Source of the DNA: Trochalopteron elliotii | Lineage: Eukaryota; Chordata; Aves; Passeriformes; Leiothrichidae | DNA length: 64,000 nt | NCBI GenBank assembly: GCA_024734555.1 | Contig: JANPWX010000097.1 | Coordinates: 4,346,439-4,410,438, forward strand | Reading direction: 5' to 3' | Shown: in pieces, positions 1-36,893 of the stretch | How the letters are laid out: every line of letters starts with the position of its first letter | How positions within the stretch are numbered: position 1 is the stretch's first letter | Position numbers and translations under genes: made by a program | The notes under the pieces: generated by a model | Database searches by the model: none | The model's input: the letters and a program-made list of their open reading frames with translations, nothing else | Told to the model about the DNA's origin: nothing

Positions 1-22814
<22,814 letters not shown>

Positions 22815-23214
22815 NNNNNNNNNNNNNNNNNNNNNNNNNNNNNNNNNNNNNNNNNNNNNNNNNNNNNNNNNNNNNNNNNNNNNNNNNNNNNNNNNNNNNN
22901 NNNNNNNNNNNNNNNNNNNNNNNNNNNNNNNNNNNNNNNNNNNNNNNNNNNNNNNNNNNNNNNNNNNNNNNNNNNNNNNNNNNNNNNNNNNNNNNNNNNN
23001 NNNNNNNNNNNNNNNNNNNNNNNNNNNNNNNNNNNNNNNNNNNNNNNNNNNNNNNNNNNNNNNNNNNNNNNNNNNNNNNNNNNNNNNNNNNNNNNNNNNN
23101 NNNNNNNNNNNNNNNNNNNNNNNNNNNNNNNNNNNNNNNNNNNNNNNNNNNNNNNNNNNNNNNNNNNNNNNNNNNNNNNNNNNNNNNNNNNNNNNNNNNN
23201 NNNNNNNNNNNNNN
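22815..23214. other. Assembly gap (400 N) inside TRIM67 exon 1
   Basis: This is a run of 400 undetermined bases flanked by GC-rich DNA. By position it must hold the RING finger, B-box 1 and start codon of TRIM67. In mammals that part is, from memory, roughly 280 or more codons (>800 nt), so 400 N is probably too short. Neither flank contains a RING-like Cys/His pattern. Confidence 0.9.
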
Positions 23215-23830
23215 GCCAGCGCCCGGGGAGCCGCCCGGCGGCCGCGGGCTGCTCGGGGCCGGGGAAAGGCTGCCCGCCGGCCGCGTAGCGGGCAGGGAGC
23301 GCGGTGGGACTGTTTTAACGTTGGTGGTGGCATAGAGTAATAATATATGGGGAAGGGAGGCGGGGGGCGGAGGCAGGGCAGGGGTAGGAAGGGGCGGGAA
23401 GAGCCCTTTCCAGCAAATAAAGTGGTCGCTCTCTCCACGGCTGGGAAAGGCTAAAACATTTTTTAAAGGGTCTCTACGCAGCGATGTCTTCATATCTTTA
23501 AATAAAGCCATTGTTTGGGTAGCAGATTGAACGCAGGCGGGGTTTCGTTATCGCTAGTAGCCCTCTCTCCCGTCCCCGAATTAAAGGAGGATGCTCACCA
23601 GAGAACTTAAGCTCGTGCCTCTCCTTCGCACGGCTCTCACCATGCTGGAGCACAAGCACGATGCACAAAATGTCAGGCACTGACAGAGGGAGGGATGAGA
23701 AAGGGGTTAAAAGGGAAGCACGAACCCCAGCTACGAGCGCTGTGGCTGGCAGGGGCGGCAGAGCGCAGCGGGCGGGGGACGTGCCACATCGCCCCAGCTC
23801 CCAGCTCTGTGACCCCAACAGGAATCTGCT
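23215..23830 (-). promoter_or_regulatory. CpG-island promoter / 5'UTR region of TRIM67
   Basis: CpG- and GC-rich DNA lies immediately 5' of TRIM67 exon 1: dense CG dinucleotides at 23215-23310, a GC-rich block at 23345-23400, and again at 23530-23800. No RING coding is visible, so this is taken as 5'UTR plus promoter. I cannot place the transcription start, and a classic TATA element is not evident. The island probably begins inside exon 1 at about 22600. Confidence 0.6.
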
Positions 23831-26800
23831 ACGAAGATAAATCAGGGATGACAGCTGAGAGTTTATGAACTGAAAATAACCATCCTTAGAAGAAAGAAAC
23901 CAGCAGTGGGAAATCCCCCATCTGTTTTGTTTACATACACTAAGCGTGGATGTAGCAGTGGTCTATTTCATAGTGAAGAGATTATATGTAAGAGTGATTT
24001 CACTGATTTGTATTATTGTTTTTCATCTATATTGTTTAACAGCCACTACCATATTAAGCTTAATTCCACAAACAGATCCTAATTTTTAGTTTGTTTTAAA
24101 ATGCAAACTCATCTTTTCAGAACAGCTATTTAAAAATGAGAAACTAAGTGGTATCCAATGAAAAGAAAAAAAAAAAGAGAAAAAGAGATAACATAGTAAA
24201 ATCATTGAGTCTCATCATAATGTTTCTCAGTAAATGACAAGGGTTTCTATGACACTCATTAGGAAAGGGTTTTCTAGTTTCAGGGTTTGCTTTTGCCAGA
24301 TTATTAAAACTGTTGATGCACAGAAAAGGAGGAATGGGGTCAGAGACTAGGAATATATTAAAGCTTCCATTTTTTTCAGTCTTTCCTCTCTGCAGTTCCT
24401 TTTTGTATCTTGCCAAGCCGCTCTCATGACAAGCTGAGGGGGGGAAATCCCTTAGGGGTTTAAAGCTTTGTGTGTCCCCATTTCAGGGTGAAAAGCAGCA
24501 GGTTTGGCCTCTGGCAGATAGTAGAAACAGCCATGACCCACATAAACCTGCCTGTCATCTGACTAGGTATCTTCTACTTTCATGTGACCTCTGTGCTGGG
24601 ATTGAGAGTTTCTGGACTGATTGTGTGTTTGGGCTACCTCCAGCCAGAAACCTCAGTACTGCAAGAAGTGTTCTCAAACATCACTGATTTCACAGCTACC
24701 TTATGCTACTACATAGTAGGAAAAACCCATGAGTGAAATACTGTTATCTTCATAGTCACTGTTCTCTGCTCTACCATCTGTCAGCAGCAGGAGTGGATGT
24801 ACTCTAAAGATTTCTTGCAGACCTACAGGGGAATCCAAGTCACAAATTTCAAGTCTATGTTGGAAGCCATAATCCTAAATGTCATTACGAAGTCACGGTA
24901 GCTTTTTCATGGACTTTTGCCTTCTTTCTTTACCTGTCCTGTGTGGAAGGTGACAGTGATCATAATGTGCGTAATAGTAGCATCAGATCTGAGACATCAG
25001 AGAAAAAATGAACAGACAAGTAAATGGTGGAAATGTGAAGGTATGAACACCAAACCTGACCAGCTACCTTTTATAGCTGCATTTTAGCTGGGGCTTGCAA
25101 CTTCCAGAGTTCTAATACACCGAATTTCACAAATCCGTTTCCAATCCTACTCTAGAGTTTATGTAAAATCCTAGAATTGTTTGTATTTCACATGGGAAAT
25201 GTCAAGAAAGAAACGATCTCAGAAACACATTCTCTTTCAAACAAAACTTTTCTCCACAAACCTGACTTGATCTGAGAACATATCACTATAGTAGATGACA
25301 ATTGAAATGGAGATTAAAAAGGTGATCTGTTCTTCTCTGTTCTGTGGTGTGACTTTTACATCATTCAGGGTCTTTTTTAACTTACTGAGTGAGTCTGAAG
25401 TGTTAATGCCCAAGAGAGCTATGGCTTTGAGAGCAGGGAGAGCTACACTTGTTTGCCTGTCCTTCTGGTCCCAGAACAGCCCTTGTTGCCAAAGAGTTGT
25501 AGAATTTCAATGCAGAAACCTTGATCCCCATGGCACCAGAGACTGCTGCTGGAAGTAGCACCTACTCTAACAATATTCAATGCTCTGATGAGTTTAGGTT
25601 GCAGAGCACAGATTTTTCTCCTTATGAAAAGTATTTCTCTATATAACTATGCTGTTGCTGATGGAAGTGAACAGTCAAAACATCACTATAACCCTTACCA
25701 CTCCAGGGGTCAGAATGGAAACTGGTCTAAAAGTTGAAAAATGTCACTGAGCTTGAGCAGACTGACCTTGGAAAATCTTACTCTGGATAAGGAACAGATC
25801 CCACCAAGATGATTCCACTAATTTTAATGGAACTATTCATAAAGAACTGTTTGGTCTGAGCCTGAAAGAATTGGGCCTTTACTATGTTTTGTAATGAAGG
25901 CATTATTATAATGGCTATGTTCCCTATAATTTTTCATCTTTTAATGTTCAAATGAGTCTTTAATCTGTTAGAGCTGTAGCAGTGTATGGATAACCTAGAG
26001 ACTCTATACTGGCAGTCCTAGCTTTGATCGTCATTTTAATACTTCAGTATCACTGGTATCATCCCCTTAAACTATTTACCCTTTGTAAGAACCTATTAGC
26101 ATCTTTTATATCCCCTCAATGGGAAAAAAACCCAACGAGGTTTATTTATAGATTTACATTTAAAAAAACCCATAAGGCAAGTTGTGGTACAACCCTGCAG
26201 TAAGGAGACATTTTGATTCATCTTTTTGCCTCTCTTGCTTTATTGCTTATGTCTTCTCATTCTGCTTGTTGTGACATTTTTGTTGACTTCCTATTCCTTT
26301 TCTTGTACTTTTTTATATTTTATATTGCCCTCACACATTAAGCCATTTCCAGATGTTTCTCCTTCTTTCCTTCTTTCTTTTCTCATTTTTTTTTCTTCAA
26401 TAGCCATCCTTCACTTCACTTTATTCAGTTTTCTTCTTTTACCACTGCTGTTTCTCCATGGGGAATTTTTTGATTCCAGTATTCCAACATTGCTTCCGCT
26501 AATGGGCATCACTCCAAGCACACATCCTCTCATCTGAAGGGCAACAGGGAAGAAAAAGGATCTTATCTCTGCAGGTTCTTATTCCATTGCAAGAAGGAGA
26601 ACAGATAAATAGTTCACAAGAGCAGAGCAGATAAAATGCACTTGGGCTAAAGCCAGTAGTTTGTGTGGTGTGTGAGCTGAAGAGTTTCACTGCCTCGTTA
26701 AACATGCAGGGTGCTCCATTATTAGCAGAGGATGCCCTCAGCAACCACAGTGGACAACACAGCTGCACCTGCTGGTCATCCCTGAATATGAGGCTGGATT

Positions 26801-29800
26801 CTAACCAGTGGCTGTACACCCCACACACCTCGGCATTGCTCCTATGCATGATAAAAAACACAACACAATGTAATCTCTCCTGTCTGCTTATTCTTCATCA
26901 TGTTCTTTACCCAGACTCATCTCTTCGGCTCCAGTTGAAGCTGGCACTGCATGTTCTGTTTGAGGGGTGATGTGGCAAAGAGGCATGGGAAGGTAGGCTT
27001 CCACTGTGGCTTGGAGGAAAAGCTGATCTATTTGGTCCATGGGAGCTTTGGAAGTGGCAGTTGTGCTCCATGGTTTGGCAGATTTGCATTAAGTACATTA
27101 TGTAGGTGTAAGAGTTTTGAAATTGATCTTGTTCTGTGTTGTTTTGGTTGGGGTTTTCTGGGTTTTTTTCAAGTATGCATTCAAGTAGCTATTACATTAT
27201 TTAGGGTTTTCAAATATTTGCACATTGATCTGCTCATGAAAGGAAGGACGGCAAAGCTTGGCAGCAGCCCAGAAGAGTGCTCCAGAAGCATGGCTGCTGA
27301 TAAAAAGCTTATCTGTTGACTAGCAGAAGACTGTATCTGTAATAGAAATGCAGCTACATATTGAATTTTCTCTGTCAGAGGAGTAAATCTGCCATGCAAA
27401 ATATAATTCACAGCTGAGGACACTTCCATACAATGGAATATTATTCATAATGTCTGCTGAGTATATGCTTGTTATGATGGTTAAACAACAAAAAATGGTG
27501 CTTGATCCTAAACATTGCTCAACAAATACTCACACTTCTAAATCTATTTTAGCCATCAAAGAATGAAATTCCATACAGAGAAAAATAGTGCTTTAAACAC
27601 ATATGCCAACAAAAAGTGGTAGGTTGGAACAGAAAAATTTCAGTAAGAGGTCAGTTTCAATACTTCTTAACCAATTCATATCTAAAAGAAAGCACAAAGA
27701 AAGCACAAAAGGCACTAACCTATAATCAAGACTCTTGGGAGATAAGATCTCATGTTTCTGTGATGCTGTAAAAATACAGCGGCCTGCAAGACTTTGGAAT
27801 TACTCCAGGGACATCTTGGCTTTCCTGCTGTGCCAGGAATCCTCTCTTTCTTGCAGTTTTTGTGGAGTGGAGTGAGATACTTTTCCTTCAGTGCTACAGT
27901 TCAACTTGCAAGCAGCATCCTCAGGGGTGCTTGCTCTTTTGAGAGGCAAGAGGATGAGAGCACTGGATCCTGGGCAGCTGTGTGTGAGGGAGAGCAGGGA
28001 ATGAGACCCAGCTTTGGACACATTTCAGAGCACCAAAGGGTTAACATCCTCACAGTATGATTGTTATAGAGCACTTCTGTCACGGTTTTGCTGCCTTTTT
28101 TAAAAGTAACTGTAAACTTTTCATAGAGATGATTTGGTTTCAATGGTATTTCAGCAGACACTGGGTTAGGGCTCCTCATTTGTTCCCTGGGCCAGCTTGA
28201 GGAGAGAGGGTCATAGGAAGCTGCTCTGAGCACAGGCTGGCAGTCTGCCTCAACCCTCTGCACCTGTCCTGACATGGTTCCCTGCTCCCTCAGCCGTCCC
28301 TATGGTCATTCCATTCATGCCTGTAAAGAAAAGTTTACACAGCTTTTTAAGAAAGTAATCAAGAATTCATGAAATAAAATCCAAACCCATCTTAATATCC
28401 TCTTTTGGTAGGAAGACTGGAAGGAGGAAGGACAAATAATGGCACCCTAAGCATTGTGGAGGGGGAGGGAATAGACAAGAGGGACAAACAGCCCCACAAA
28501 ACCAAACAAGGAGTAAGTAATCTCAATATTGAAGCACCGGTGTTTCCTAAGAGCAAAAGAAGGGCTGAAGGAAAACATATTTGGAAAAGAATCCAGACTG
28601 AGTTAGGCACTTGTATATACAAATGTAAAGTGGAAGTAAATTGCCACCATGTGGCAATCTCTTCCCATGTCAAGAAAGCACTTAAAGGGGGTGCTGAAGT
28701 TCTGTCCCTGAAAGGGTGGGCAGTATTCTGTGAACAGGGCTAGAGAACTGATCCAAGTCTGACTTGCTGAGAAGGCCTTTTATCAAGAAGGGAGGCCCAA
28801 GTAGCTTTTCTACCTTACTATATGTAAGAAAAGACAAAAAGTGCAGTCTTTGTTTAGCAGGAAACAACTAGCGAGGAAATCTCCCTGAGCAATGAAGGAT
28901 CTATAAATACCCTGAGAGATGGGCTTTGCTCTACAACTCTGTAAGTAGCTGAAATGAGCCCTGAAGGTGTATTTGAAAGACCAAGAGACCTGTGAAACCT
29001 GCCTTCACTGTAGGTACTGTGACAAAATTTACATGGAGTTCTAGTGGGTTTGACCAAAGCCTCCTGTACCTACTGCAATGTTATAGAGGAGCACCAAAAA
29101 TGAGGAGCCTTGGAAGCTGCATAGAGAAATGAGTGGTAGGAGCCAAGAAAAATGTAGGCGATTATAACTGAGTGGGGCCAGATTGACAGGTTGCAGAAAC
29201 AGAGGCTGCCTTGAGCTTCCCCTTCTCTTTTCAGCTTTGTTTCTGATAAGTAAACAAGAGCTCCCACATTGCTATGCACCAGAGAATCAAGACAGGAGAG
29301 GCTTCTTATGTGCACGGAGACTCATGTCCTGCCAATTGCTGATGAGATGAGCACTGTAATCCAGCATAAATCTGTGTCACCGCTGTATAGGAAGGTTCTT
29401 TCTGACACCACCCACAGCTGCCCATTCTCATCACCTCTCCTGCACTTACAGCAGCTTTCAGACAGCCACAAGCATTAATCCAGACCAGGACAATTAGCTT
29501 TCAGCATCAGCATCTCAATTCAGAGGTGCCCGTGCCTACACAAGGACAGGAGTGAGGAGGAATGTCCCCTTGCAGCACCACTAGTATTTGTACGAGATCC
29601 AAAAACCAATATCTCTGGTCTGAGACATCATCATCAGTCAAGTGCAGAGGCAAGTCTGCAAGATGCCAAGCTTTTTTCATCAACAACACACCTCACCTAC
29701 AGGAGATTTATGCATCCTTCTCTTCAGCAGCCCATTGAGCTGCCCAGTAGGAGGGAGCAAACAGACATCAGCCAAATCAATCGCACTCACACCAGCAATG

Positions 29801-32800
29801 TATTCTTTTGCTTCATTTAGTATTACATTTCCTGATTTGAAAAACACATTAATTCTGCTTTTGTCCTCTCTTTCCCTTTGCTACATTTTCCTTTCATCTA
29901 TGACAGCCTCTTTTGACATTCTTATATAAGTACAGAGATTCTGCTTCTCTCTTTCTTATGTTGCTTACCCTTGCTACTCTTTACTCCTCCTTGATGCAAA
30001 CTCCCTTGATCCTTTACCTTCCCCTCCTGACTCCTCTGCAGCCTTTCTGCCTTTCTCCCACTACTCATCTCACAAACAGAGGCCTCCTCCTTTCAAAGCT
30101 CAGCTTGTTCCCCACCTCACACCGAATCCAGCCCTAGGTGTACCTTTGTCAGCCCCATGGACAAGAGGGAAGTGATCTGAAGAACATGAATCCTACAAAG
30201 AGGTGGGGTTTATCCCATCAGTCCTCTGTACTGGCTATGGCAAGAAACCCTTATTCAAGAGAAGGAAGAGGTTCCTATCTGTCCCTTGGGCACAAAGGAT
30301 TGTCCTTTTCCTGCCCCCACTGCAGAAGGACCAGCCTGCTAATGGGGTATGATGCTGACCATGAGGGTTTTTTTGTCACGTCATTGTGATACAAGAGGCA
30401 GAGGATCCTCCCTGGGGAGAACCCCTTACATAAGAGATTTTATTTGTCAGTGTGCATTGCCAAATGCCAGCCCAAAACAGAAGCACAGCAGAGGGGTTTG
30501 CATAAAGATAAAGAAAGCAGCATCACTCGGCTCCTGTGCGGCTCCAGCAATCTGGGTCATGGAGGGATGTAGGAAGCTGTCACCATTTAGCCTAATGAGA
30601 AATACTAATGTAGAAGAAATGCAAGGCCCTCTCTTGGAATCAAAAGGTACAAAGAGAACTATGAATCCCTCAGACACGCCAGGCAGTCTGGTCCATCATA
30701 TTCTAATTCTTATTTACATCAAACTTTGCATCACTGCAACCACTGATTTCAAGTGCTTGAGCTTCTTTTTCATTGTAGCCTGTATATAACATGAGGCATG
30801 CACAGAATGAAGTATAGGAACGGGATAGTTCCTCTATATGCTTCTGCTATGTCCTGTAGAAATGGCTAACCCACTTTCAGGCCTCCTGTTCATTCCTCAA
30901 GCTTCATAATTTCCCAGTACACATCACAAGGGAAACCAGAATTCCATAAATGACACTTCTCGAAAAAGCCCCAACCATTGCCAATCTGATTTCAATTTTC
31001 TTCTTGTACTTGCTTTGATACCCACTAAGATAAGTGAAATGGCAGTATTTGTGAAATACCCAATCTACTACATGTGTATTTAAAATCAAATCTGTCAGCA
31101 CATTACCCCAGCTGTAGAGAGATTAGTCAGAATCTCCCTGCTCAACTTTTCACTCCTAAGTCTCTTGCTGGGCTCTTGCTTCCTATAAGTTGATTCCACT
31201 TTTAATTTTATGTTTCCATCAATAACAGAGGAGTAAAACAGCTGAAGGGAATAGATAAGGGACTTAGTCCACTACTGCCACCATCCAACTCCAAATTGGA
31301 TTGACTGGCTGAGTGCCCCCAAATCCTCCATGGATATGCAATTTAATAGAAAGAAAAAGACTTCACACACAAAGAAAAATATGCAGAAAATAATAAGACC
31401 ACTTTATGAAGCATAATAGTTTCAGCAATGTGCATATGATTATATCCTTAATTCAAATGAAATGCAACAGACATCCTTTATGTTACCCATGGAAAAAAGA
31501 ACCCCAGACGATGATTTAATTTGTCCTTTTACTAAATGATTTAATTTTAGCAAGCTGTTATCCAGGAAGAGCATTAAAAAGGGCCATATAGCATCAGCCT
31601 AACAATGAACCTGGCCCACCTTATCTTTGACAGCAACCAATAAAGGGAACAAGGGGAAATGCAAAATAGAAGTGCAAAAAAACAGACGGGGAAAAAATGC
31701 TAAGGAGAATCTGAGGAAGATGAAAAAGAGGTTAAAGCAGGTGGAGGAACTAAAATAATTCTCTCAGTTAGAGCGAGGCTTTATTCCCATGGATGAGTAC
31801 ACATGGATTTCTAAAGAGGCAGCTCCAAGCAGGATCAGTGCTCACAGGGAGCAGCGCTCTGGGCTGTGCCTGAGTGCTCCCTTACCTGATGGCAGCAGTG
31901 GAGATCAGCTGTCCTGCCTGCACAGGCAGAGCCACAGGGATTTGGCCAAACATTCATTTTTAATTTGTTTTTCATTTCAACTTGAGATAGTGCCCCTAAG
32001 ATTCAACCAGTTTTAACTTCAAGCTGAAATTATGCATCTTCAAAGTATGTGTTGGTGTCTTCTGTAATTGCTCAGTTAATGGGAAAACTAGGATTATAAT
32101 AATCCTACCAAACTCCTTTGTCCCAAACTAGGCAGATCTCTGCCCTAGTGGTATGTTGTGCTGTCCCCATCTCTTCCTCTCACTAGCCTCCTTTAAATTA
32201 TTCCATTTGGCTTCAAGACTTGCCTTCCCTTGATCTCCTAATAGGATGGTGAACCCCTGACCTCTTTTCAGGAGCTCTGCTTGAAACCTAACCTTTCCAC
32301 ACTGCCAAATTTCCATTTGCTCCTCATTTTCCTTCTGCTGTGCCACCAGTCTCATCAGTCTCTTTCTAAAACTTGAGATTTCAATTTTCTTTCATTATTT
32401 TTCTGCTAGGAAAACTCAGTTTAGCCTATTCACGGCTCAACCACCACAGCAGTTGCTGAGTAACAAAGAATCAGTGGAACATTACAGCATTTGCAGTGGC
32501 TCATTTAACAGCACCACAAACGTTTTGTACAAGGAGAGCTCTGTGACTTCTATTTGTTACTGATATTTGGAATATCTCCAGCTCAAATGCTGCAGCATTG
32601 GGTTTGTTTTTTTCTGATTTGGTGAAACGGAGTCTCCATTCATGATCTGTGCACAGCACAGTTCCACAAGCAAGAAATGGAGGGTGGGATTAATTACACC
32701 TGGACAGTGTGGCTTGTCCCTCCATGGGACAGGTGCCTTCGGTGTCAGAGACCTGCTGCCCACTGCCCTGCCATGCCAAAGCTGCTCCAGGCAGCTGGCA

Positions 32801-35800
32801 AGGTTACACCTGACACCCACCCTTCAGGTGAGCCAAGCTGGCTTCAGCTGGGAAGTGCTGCCTGCAGGGACTTTGCCTCCTGCAGTGACATCAGCACCCA
32901 TGGTGAGGGGCTGGAGAGGTACTGCAGAGGTCAGCGCTGGAGGAGATGGGTGGGGGGCATCACTCTTTTAGCAAAAGGCCAGGTTGTACAACAGGTCCCC
33001 AACCCCACTCACTGCCCTACCTGCTTCTGGGCCTCAGGTTATTTCTGGCCTTGCTGACAGCCCTGTCTGTCCATAGGATGACTGTGGGTAGTGATGTCAG
33101 CTCTGACATTCAGTCATAATTGATCCTCAAGGACACAGAGCAGAACAAAGCATTGGCTACACTATAAAAACACCAAAATAGGCCGCACACCCTTGTCTGC
33201 AGAGCCCTTCATCTCCCCTGCCACTGTCTTGCCCAGGGGTTCAATGGGACTGCAGGTTCTCTGTGGTGCCTGCCCCAGGCACAGGGCCAGGAGCAGCCTT
33301 CCCCCTGCACATGGAGATGGTCCAGCACTGCCCCCCTTGCAGGCACTGGTCCTCTCTATTGCCTCTTGCATGCTGAGGAACATTCCCCTGGTCTTCCTCA
33401 TCTTCTCAGTAACTCACTAATACCGGATGGATCACTCTGTCGATTGGTGTGCAGGGCAGTGTGTTCGACCACTTCTTCAGTGGAAGCCATAATTACCAAT
33501 ATTCTAATCTGAGGTTAGAAGTGCCTGTGACAAACATTCCCTGCTCACACAAAAGGTGACATTCTAAGCTTAAAATTGGGTGATACACAGGTTGGCCTGT
33601 ATTACTACCTGTGGGTAGTGACATCATCAGTGAAATCATTATTTGAGACAACAGAGGTCTCAAACTAAGAGTAGAACTTTTTTCATACATGTAAATTTCT
33701 TGTGTGGGTGTGAGACATACCTGTTGATCAGCTCCGAGTAATTACGGCCTGCTTTTCTGTATTTCCATCACAATCCAGAGACAGTAGATGGGAATTAGGA
33801 GTGAATGAGGTCTGCAGGAATTCTGGAAGAGGCTTCTGAGGTGACCTCAGTGAGATAAGAAAGGCATTCACCTTCTGCCTGCCTCTTCTTCTTTAATATT
33901 TTAAATTTCAAATATTTTTACTAAGCCATTTGTCAGTCCACTAATAATAATTACAATGGCAATCACAAGATCGCTGTAAGTCTTAAACTGTGTGTTTGTG
34001 ATGTTCTAAGACACTACATTAGTTGAAAGGTATTATAAAATAAGAAGTTAAATTTTTTTTCTGCATTTGTTTTAATTTTACATCTCTGTGTAACAAGTGA
34101 AGACAGTATGCCGTGAATATGTAATATAAAAAAAGCAGCTGCCTTCACCTTCCAGCAATACAAATACAGCACAACAAACTATATATATATACCCCACCCT
34201 CAGTTTGCACAGCTGTTAACAAATATGTATTTTACATTTAGCCAGTAACTGCTGTTCAAGGTTTCTGTCTAGATGCTCAGGGACAAGCTAAACATCACTT
34301 TGATTACAGAGTAGTGCATTCCCCATATCAAAAGGTAGCAAAAGTAGTTCCTTTGATAGCAAAAGGAACAGCCAGTGGTGATTAAAACAAGCAGATGTCC
34401 TGGGGAAGCGTTTGAAGTGAACTGCAGGCCCTGATCAAAGCACAGGTAATGTAAGCACACAAGGCTAGCAGGAAGAAATCCTGTATTTTATTAGACCAGC
34501 ACACACTACTGGAGAAAATGGGCAACTTTTCATCCAAAAGCCTTTCTTCAGTTCTGTCATTTGGTGTAATAAAAAGTGTTGTGCCTCCCTACCTATGTTG
34601 CCCCTCTCTTCTTTTCGCAGACCACTGCTGAGCCAATACTCCTGCTGCTACAGCAGAGGAAAGTCTTGCTGACAGACATGATTGATGCCACACAGTCCCA
34701 CACTTTAGGGGAATAATCTCAGAGTTTAATTGTTCCAGTACAGAAATGCAAAGAGAATTTATCTGAATTATTGAAAAAGAGCTCTGTCAGAGGAAGAAGA
34801 AACAAGCAGCTGAAAGATATATTTGTCAAAACCCAACAATTCCATTGCAAAAATAGCAAAAAAACTGTTTTTCAACATGACTCAGGTTACTACAGAACAA
34901 AGCAGTCTAAAGTCTCTGTCTTTTACAATCGGGCTCTGGCTTTGTTCAACTTTATTCCAGTGTCTTCAGATACTTGTTTTTTCATCTGTAGCTATGCACA
35001 CCTCTGTCCTACCTGACTGTTTGTCAAACTGAGACTCAAAGAGCTCAAAAGAGTTCTTCTGCCACTTTCTCTCAAGAGCTGTGACATTGACAAGAAGCAC
35101 ATCTGAGAGCGAGTAGAAAGCTGAGAAGAGCCCTCTCCAGCTCACATTTACAAGGGGTTCACTGCTTCTCAGCTCTTCCTCATCTCTCAGCAGCAGCTTT
35201 CTCCATCCTGAGGCCTTGAAATCTCTGCAGGGAAGGAGGCTGAGCTGTTGATAAGAGCCTGAGCCTCATGAGACATGGCAGAGAGACAATAGGGAGACAG
35301 GAAGGAAGAAGGGAAAGATGAGAACTGGGGTGAGAATTTCTGCAAAGGCAGCGTTTGACATCGAGATAGGCAACAACTTGAAGAAGGGCAAGCCTCAAGT
35401 TATGTTTTGGCTACAGAAGGACATAGACCAGATTTTCAGACTGGAATTAATTTATCCCAAACAGATAGTTGGATACCCTGGAGAACTGTGGGATGGGACT
35501 GAACAGGGGGGAGGCAGGTACTAGTCCTGGGAGTGGTGTGGCTCTTTAGTGAATAGCCTGTTGAAACCACCTCCCCTTCAGTGGGATGTGTGTGAGGTTC
35601 ATCCAGGGGAAAAAGCAAGACAAGGCCAAGAAGGACAAAATATTAACCCAAGCCTTTATATTTTGTGCCACTAAGCTGAACTCTTTAGTGAAAAATTTTG
35701 ATCGAAGGTAATGCTGATACATGCTCCAGCTGTAGATCTGCCAGTTTGCTTCCAAGCTGTCTGTGATCAGAGAAACATTTTCCCCAGCCAGCTCTGCTGC

Positions 35801-36799
35801 CAAACAGGCAGGCAAGCAGGAGTGAGACAGGGTGGCTTACTAATTTCCAAATGTCAAAACTTTGCCTTTAACTGTCTCCCTCCCCCCCAACAATTTTAGA
35901 GAGGTAGAACTACCTGTTTGTGATGGCAGTGCCTTGGGCAAATGAAATGTTATTGCTCTTGGGACACTGGCTACCAGTGCTGAACACTGTTCCTGAAGTC
36001 TCATCACACAGTAATCCCTGAGGAATGCATCTTCATCTGTTTCTTCAGGGGATGTTTTTTCTCACTCTCTGTAATATTTTGTGAGCAACTACTGTGAAGT
36101 CCTGAGTAAATGTCACTTGCACTTTCCTTGTCAGTGAAGAGTGGAGTTCTTGCTACAGAGCCTGGCTTTGCCGTGTGTACCTGTTTATTCCTCTTACAGA
36201 CACAGGCACAGCACCTTGTGTACAAGACTCTCTCCAGAGAGCATGTAAATAGTTTAACAGTAACACATTGCCAAATGTTTTCCCTCTGAACCCAGAGGCA
36301 GAAGAGTCAGTATTTGCCCAAATAAACACAGTCTATCCAATCCTTCCATATTCCTGCAGACAAACACCTGGGGGAAGAGATGAAATTGTAACCTTTCCCT
36401 GAAAGCCACTGAAAGTCCTTGCCTGTCTAGGACATGGCACAGTGAAGATCTTCACTGGAAATGTTGCATAGCTGTGGCACATTAGACCTAGGCCATGGTC
36501 TGTAAATCCCCAAAAGTTCTTAATGAAAGATTTGACCCTGCAGCAGTTAAAAATCAAATGCTGAGGTATATGCTGAAGAAAACAAGAAACTTCTCCAACA
36601 GCTGAGAATCAGAGTGGCAGCAATGTCAATCAGCTACTGCCCATCATCAGCTCACACTGCAAACTGTGAGATGCATGAGACATGAGATGCAGCTGTGTTC
36701 TGCTGAGGCTGTAACTTCTCTGGAAACTCTCAAGGTGATGTAAAATGGGACAATCCCATCTGGAAGTCTACAACATAAGAAAGATATTAAGTGTGTGTG
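23831..36799. other. Intergenic sequence, left part
   Basis: About 13 kb between the TRIM67 promoter and the CR1 tail at 36.8 kb. I see no homologous coding exon, RNA gene or clear repeat family. A pyrimidine-rich block lies at 26230-26470. Open frames here are short, with no domain or splice support. Confidence 0.65.
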
Positions 36800-36893
36800 A
36801 CTCTTGGGCATGTCCTGTGCAGAGCTGGGAGTTGGACTCGATCATCCTTGTGGGTTCCTTCCAACACGGCATATTCTGTGATTCTGTGATATA
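36800..36893 (+). mobile_element. CR1 LINE 3' tail fragment
   Basis: GTGCAGAGCTGGGAGTTGGA, followed by CTCGATCATCCTTGTGGGTT and CCTTCCAACACGGCATATTC, matches the conserved 3' end of avian CR1. It ends in the diagnostic ATTCTGTGATTCTGTGAT octamer tail. Fewer than 100 bp remain, so this is a heavily 5'-truncated copy. It lies in the TRIM67-FAM89A intergenic region. Confidence 0.85.

Noticed and set aside
33079..33640. Repeated CTGTGGGTAGTGA words at 33.08 and 33.61 kb
   Set aside because: The match is about 13-15 bp without extension and is plausible by chance.
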